From Hirudo medicinalis (lineage: Eukaryota > Annelida > Clitellata > Hirudinida > Hirudinidae), in assembly GCA_011800805.1 (NCBI GenBank), contig MPNW01000006.1:255270-319269 (forward strand): a stretch of DNA of 64,000 nt, in the 5' to 3' direction. Shown here one piece after another: positions 61,421 to 64,000 of the stretch (its first letter is position 1; every line of letters starts with the position of its first letter). The notes beneath the pieces were generated by a model. That model was not told the origin of the DNA. It worked only from the letters and a program-made list of their open reading frames with translations, and made no database searches. A program made the translations under genes and the position numbers.

Positions 61421-61437
61421 CGGGTGACACTTAAATA

Positions 61438-61585
61438 AATCCGGATGATTTCAAATCACATAATTAAATTCGAATGATTTCAAATCAAATAATTCCGGAT
61501 GATTTCAAATCACATAATATCTCAATTAAATTCCAATGATTTCAAATCAAATAATTCCGGATGATTTCAAATAACATAATACCTT
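61438..61585. repeat. Minisatellite
   Basis: Imperfect tandem units built on (C/G)GATGATTTCAAATCA(C/A)ATAAT, repeated about five times with alternating variants. No coding potential. Confidence 0.9.
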
Positions 61586-61601
61586 AATAATTTAAAGTCA
61601 A

Positions 61602-61718
61602 GGGTTAGGTAAGAAGTTCCAAAACGGAAAAGCCTTATCCTCTTTCAATCCTAGCAAATAGAGTCCTTGAGAAGTCGAGAGTTTTGAAGAAATTTAAACG
61701 AAAGGATTGAGTTTTGGG
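61602..61718. repeat. Block A (element end), copy 1
   Basis: Starts at a TTAGGG tract and runs through CCAAAACGGAAAAGCCTTAT, CTAGCAAATAGAGTCCTTGA and GAAGTCGAGAGTT to GTTTTGGG. It is nearly identical to 62095-62211. On the minus strand this block is the 3' end of the putative element. Confidence 0.9.
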
Positions 61719-62094
61719 ATTTGCCTAGCGCCTCGGTTTATTATGAACCTTCAAAGGGCGAAATGATCTGAGTGATGATGAAATTATCGTGAATCTTGCA
61801 CTACGAGCTAAGCTTTTCATAAAAAAGATTATGAGATTGGACTCATTTACAATTACAGATTAATTTAACAAATTTAAATTTTTATAGGTTTGGTAATAAA
61901 TTTGTAAATTTCTATAATGGCTCTTCCCCTTTCTATGTAGAGTTATTTTGTAAGCTCTTCTTTCTTCTTCTTTTTATGTTTGAAACGAGAAAAAATCTGT
62001 GCATTATCATCTATCCTTTTGTGTTATTAATTCCTGGAATCCTCATCTTCTATCTCTTAGAAACCATTTGTTTCGTCTTGATGGTACCGGCAAG

Positions 62095-62211
62095 TTAGGG
62101 TTAGTAGTCCAAAACGGAAAAGCCTTATCCTCTTTCAATCCTAGCAAATAGAGTCCTTGAGAAGTCGAGAGTTATGAAGAAATTTAAACAAAAGGAGTCA
62201 GTTTTGGGTTA
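62095..62211. repeat. Block A (element end), copy 2
   Basis: Nearly identical to 61602-61718. It abuts the stop codon of the 375-codon minus-strand ORF and so forms its 3' UTR. The telomeric units lie at its far end. Confidence 0.9.
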
Positions 62212-63325
62212 GGGTTAGTTGTAGGGTTAGGATTAGCAATGTAGGGTTAATCGATGTTATGGGATTAGAGCTGCTTGGGGTGGGGACAATTGTTGGACTC
62301 GAGTTGGTGTTCTGAGGGACTATGGAAGCGAGGCCCTGATTGGAAGTCAGACTCTCAGGAATATCCTCTGTTTGTTGTATGGTTTCTGGGTTCAGAAGGA
62401 TTAGGTGACCTGTGAGTTTGTTTTCCAAGAACAAGTTCTTGCAATCTCGGATGATCTCCTCGATGTTCTGTTTGCTCCACCTTTTATGTGCCCTCTTCCT
62501 CACAAATTCTCTCGTAGATTTTTCCACGTACGGCCATGTTTCGCTTGACAGATTTTGTTTGGCATCAAATAGTTTTCTTATCAGCAAATCATGTAAGGAT
62601 TCCAGTTCATTTAGAGTTGTTTGTGATGTGAACATGGATAAGTTGTCCTTAGCCGTAAGTATTATATTGCTATAGGAATCTCTACTTAGAGGTACTTTCA
62701 ATTGCCGTAGGAATTGATCAAGCTGGTTTTCAAGATGTTTAGGTGTCCCATTCTTCCAGGTTTCCAGATGGGCATTATTTTGGATTAGTTTGAAAATATG
62801 TAGGGAATATGCCATGCACTTTTCCCAAACATGTTTTTCGATTCTAGGTAGACTCTGTTGTCTCAGCCTCACTTGGTTATTCTGGATTTGTGGGTTTTGT
62901 TGGAGTTTGTTCTTGTCCCATTCATGAAGTTGTGTTCTGTAGTTATTGGTTGTGTTGCTTCTTTGTGGTTCTTGTTTTTTTCTTCTGTTATCGGTTTTTC
63001 TTAGGTTGTTCGAATCTTTGTTGTTGTGGTCGTTTTTGCCCTTGTTTTGATGAGTTGGTTTTTTATGGTTTTTGTTGTTATTTGTTTGGGGATTAACAGT
63101 TATCTTTACAAAATTCCTTGAATGATTCTTTTGGGGGTTCTTCACGAAATTTGTGTTTGATTTGGTAACGCTCTTTGGTGCATCTTTTGGTTTTTGTGTC
63201 TTAGGTCTTTGATTCGGGACACTAATCTTGAGATTTTGTGTCATGAAGTCTTTCAATTCCATGACCGCTTTTTCTAAGTCCCTTATTTCCTGATGCACAT
63301 TCATGTCTCTGTGAATAGAATCCAA
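62198..63325 (-). CDS. ORF1-like protein of a putative telomere-associated retroelement
   Basis: A 375-codon open frame, the longest uninterrupted one outside known genes. Residues 1-40 look coiled-coil (QEIRDLEKAVMELKDFM). Residues about 40-150 are very basic and Asn/Gln/Lys-rich, as in nucleic-acid-binding ORF1 proteins. Residues about 165-320 look folded (WEKCMAYSLHIFKLIQNN, TLNELESLHDLLIRKLFD, FVRKRAHKRWSKQNIEEII). The last residues (NPTLLILTLQLTLTQN) are encoded by degenerate telomeric repeat read as CCCTAA. I recognise no family, so retroelement ORF1 is inferred from architecture and context: telomeric repeats at both ends and element-like 5' and 3' blocks. A host gene is less likely, because neither intron nor polyadenylation signal is seen. 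Confidence 0.6.
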   Translation of the reverse strand: MDSIHRDMNVHQEIRDLEKAVMELKDFMTQNLKISVPNQRPKTQKPKDAPKSVTKSNTNFVKNPQKNHSRNFVKITVNPQTNNNKNHKKPTHQNKGKNDHNNKDSNNLRKTDNRRKKQEPQRSNTTNNYRTQLHEWDKNKLQQNPQIQNNQVRLRQQSLPRIEKHVWEKCMAYSLHIFKLIQNNAHLETWKNGTPKHLENQLDQFLRQLKVPLSRDSYSNIILTAKDNLSMFTSQTTLNELESLHDLLIRKLFDAKQNLSSETWPYVEKSTREFVRKRAHKRWSKQNIEEIIRDCKNLFLENKLTGHLILLNPETIQQTEDIPESLTSNQGLASIVPQNTNSSPTIVPTPSSSNPITSINPTLLILTLQLTLTQN

Positions 63326-63371
63326 ACTTAAAGGAAGTGAAGAGTTTTACTCGTTAGAACGATGGCACCAG

Positions 63372-63412
63372 TTAGGGTTAGAAGTCCAAAGGGAAAAGCC
63401 TTATCCTCTTTC
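63372..63412. repeat. Block A (element end), copy 3 (short)
   Basis: After GATGGCACC and TTAGGGTTAG come AGTCCAAAGGGAAAAGCC and TTATCCTCTTTC, as in copies 1 and 2, and then the sequence diverges. It marks the junction between the ORF1-bearing unit to its left and the next unit to its right. Confidence 0.85.
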
Positions 63413-63650
63413 GTTCTTTCGAGAACAAAATCAACAAATTCTTACAAGCAGGAAACTATTTGGTTATTTTGGGGAATGTTTTTAGAGAATGAGTATTTTT
63501 GAGCGCGTCGATTTTATTATAAATCTTCTAGTAGCTTTTTCTAATTTTGGGTGATCAATTCATATGAAGTGAGCGTTCGACTTCAAATAAAAAGATTGTC
63601 AATATTAGAAAATTTAATTAAAAATTAATTGAATTAAATAGTTAATAAAT

Positions 63651-63952
63651 TTACAAAAAAGTAATCTTTGGAGGTTTTTGGTTATTGGTGAAGGCTTTGA
63701 CTGTTTTGTAATTCTTGAAAAGGTCTTCTTCTCCAATGATCCTCTGGAATCCATTTCCTAACTGCATCCCCAGGTTGCTGTAAGGAATGATTATCGGTAA
63801 GATGTCTTGTTTGTAGGTCTCTTCCGGTGGTTGGTATTTTAAGATTTCACTGAGAGTTTTCCATGATTTTCTTACTGAGAAGCCATTTTGGATTTGTATT
63901 TTAATGTAATCTCTGGATGTTTCCATGAAGTCTTTGTCATCAGAAGAAACTC
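63651..63952 (-). CDS. 3'-terminal coding segment of the next element unit (partial)
   Basis: A minus-strand frame runs from a possible acceptor or upstream coding sequence at about 63952 to a TAA at 63651. It reads VSSDDKDFMETSRDYIK, SWKTLSEILKYQPPEETYK, DILPIIIPYSNLGMQLG and ends QKPPKITFL. The segment with IPY followed by a short basic end faintly recalls the stretch after the reverse transcriptase in Penelope-like elements that lack a GIY-YIG endonuclease. That is a weak resemblance by eye. It continues beyond, or near, the right edge of the window. Confidence 0.35.
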
Positions 63953-64000
63953 TCCTAAAACGAATAATCTGTTATCTCTATCACTCTTTCGTGCTACGAC

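Noticed and set aside
60895..63381. True chromosome terminus within the window
   Set aside because: The TTAGGG tracts are only two to four units and are followed by other sequence, so they are interstitial; a terminus could lie only further right.

Overview
This is a stretch of an AT-rich, intron-rich animal nuclear genome. It has GT-AG (and some GC-AG) spliced genes, axonemal dynein, cadherin and twin HMG-box genes, hAT/pogo/LINE/SINE debris, and TTAGGG-type telomeric repeats. Insects (TTAGG) and nematodes (TTAGGC) are therefore unlikely. A ciliated invertebrate fits best, but I cannot place it to phylum. Functional assignments come from reading the translations against family motifs I know; no search was run. 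Nearly all exon chains below were joined by hand and keep reading phase, so the borders are predictions from sequence.

Layout. (1) 1-1912, minus strand: the 5' part of an LRRC9-like leucine-rich-repeat gene that runs off the left edge. (2) 2191-8969, plus: a complete eight-exon TBC1D25 (OATL1) Rab-GAP gene, head-to-head with LRRC9 and about 280 bp away. A decayed hAT transposon sits in intron 5, and intron 6 holds a sequencing gap flanked by the same 108 bp on both sides. (3) 9529-41109, plus: an essentially complete axonemal dynein heavy chain of the DNAH3/7/12 single-headed inner-arm type, about 70 exons and 3,950 codons. Its introns hold a pogo-like MITE, SINEs, LINE tails, a tRNA-derived SINE head and a graded hexamer microsatellite. 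Two splice borders look damaged. (4) 43755-41269, minus: a six-exon twin HMG-box gene with an acidic tail, tail-to-tail with the dynein. (5) 43756-47624: mostly intergenic, with one half of a dispersed repeat pair and one orphan ORF. (6) 47625-52154, plus: an oxysterol-binding protein gene (PH domain, FFAT-like motif, EQVSHHPP signature). (7) 53567-59037, plus: a protocadherin-like gene with a TATA promoter, a transmembrane helix and a short tail. (8) 59038-60340: mostly non-coding, with one or two possible minus-strand exons.

(9) 60340-64000 is the most unusual part. Short interstitial TTAGGG tracts recur between repeated blocks and minus-strand ORFs, including a 375-codon ORF that looks like a retroelement ORF1 and whose last codons are telomeric repeat. 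The same terminal block follows the telomeric tract three times, and a GATGGYACC box precedes it. The polarity (TTAGGG on plus, element ORFs on minus) is what reverse transcription primed by a telomeric G-overhang would leave. This suggests an array of telomere-attached retroelements near, or once near, a chromosome end.

Functionally the genes are unrelated housekeeping or ciliary genes: LRR protein, autophagy Rab-GAP, ciliary motor, chromatin protein, lipid transfer at ER contact sites, and cell adhesion. There are no operons, CRISPR arrays or rRNA genes.
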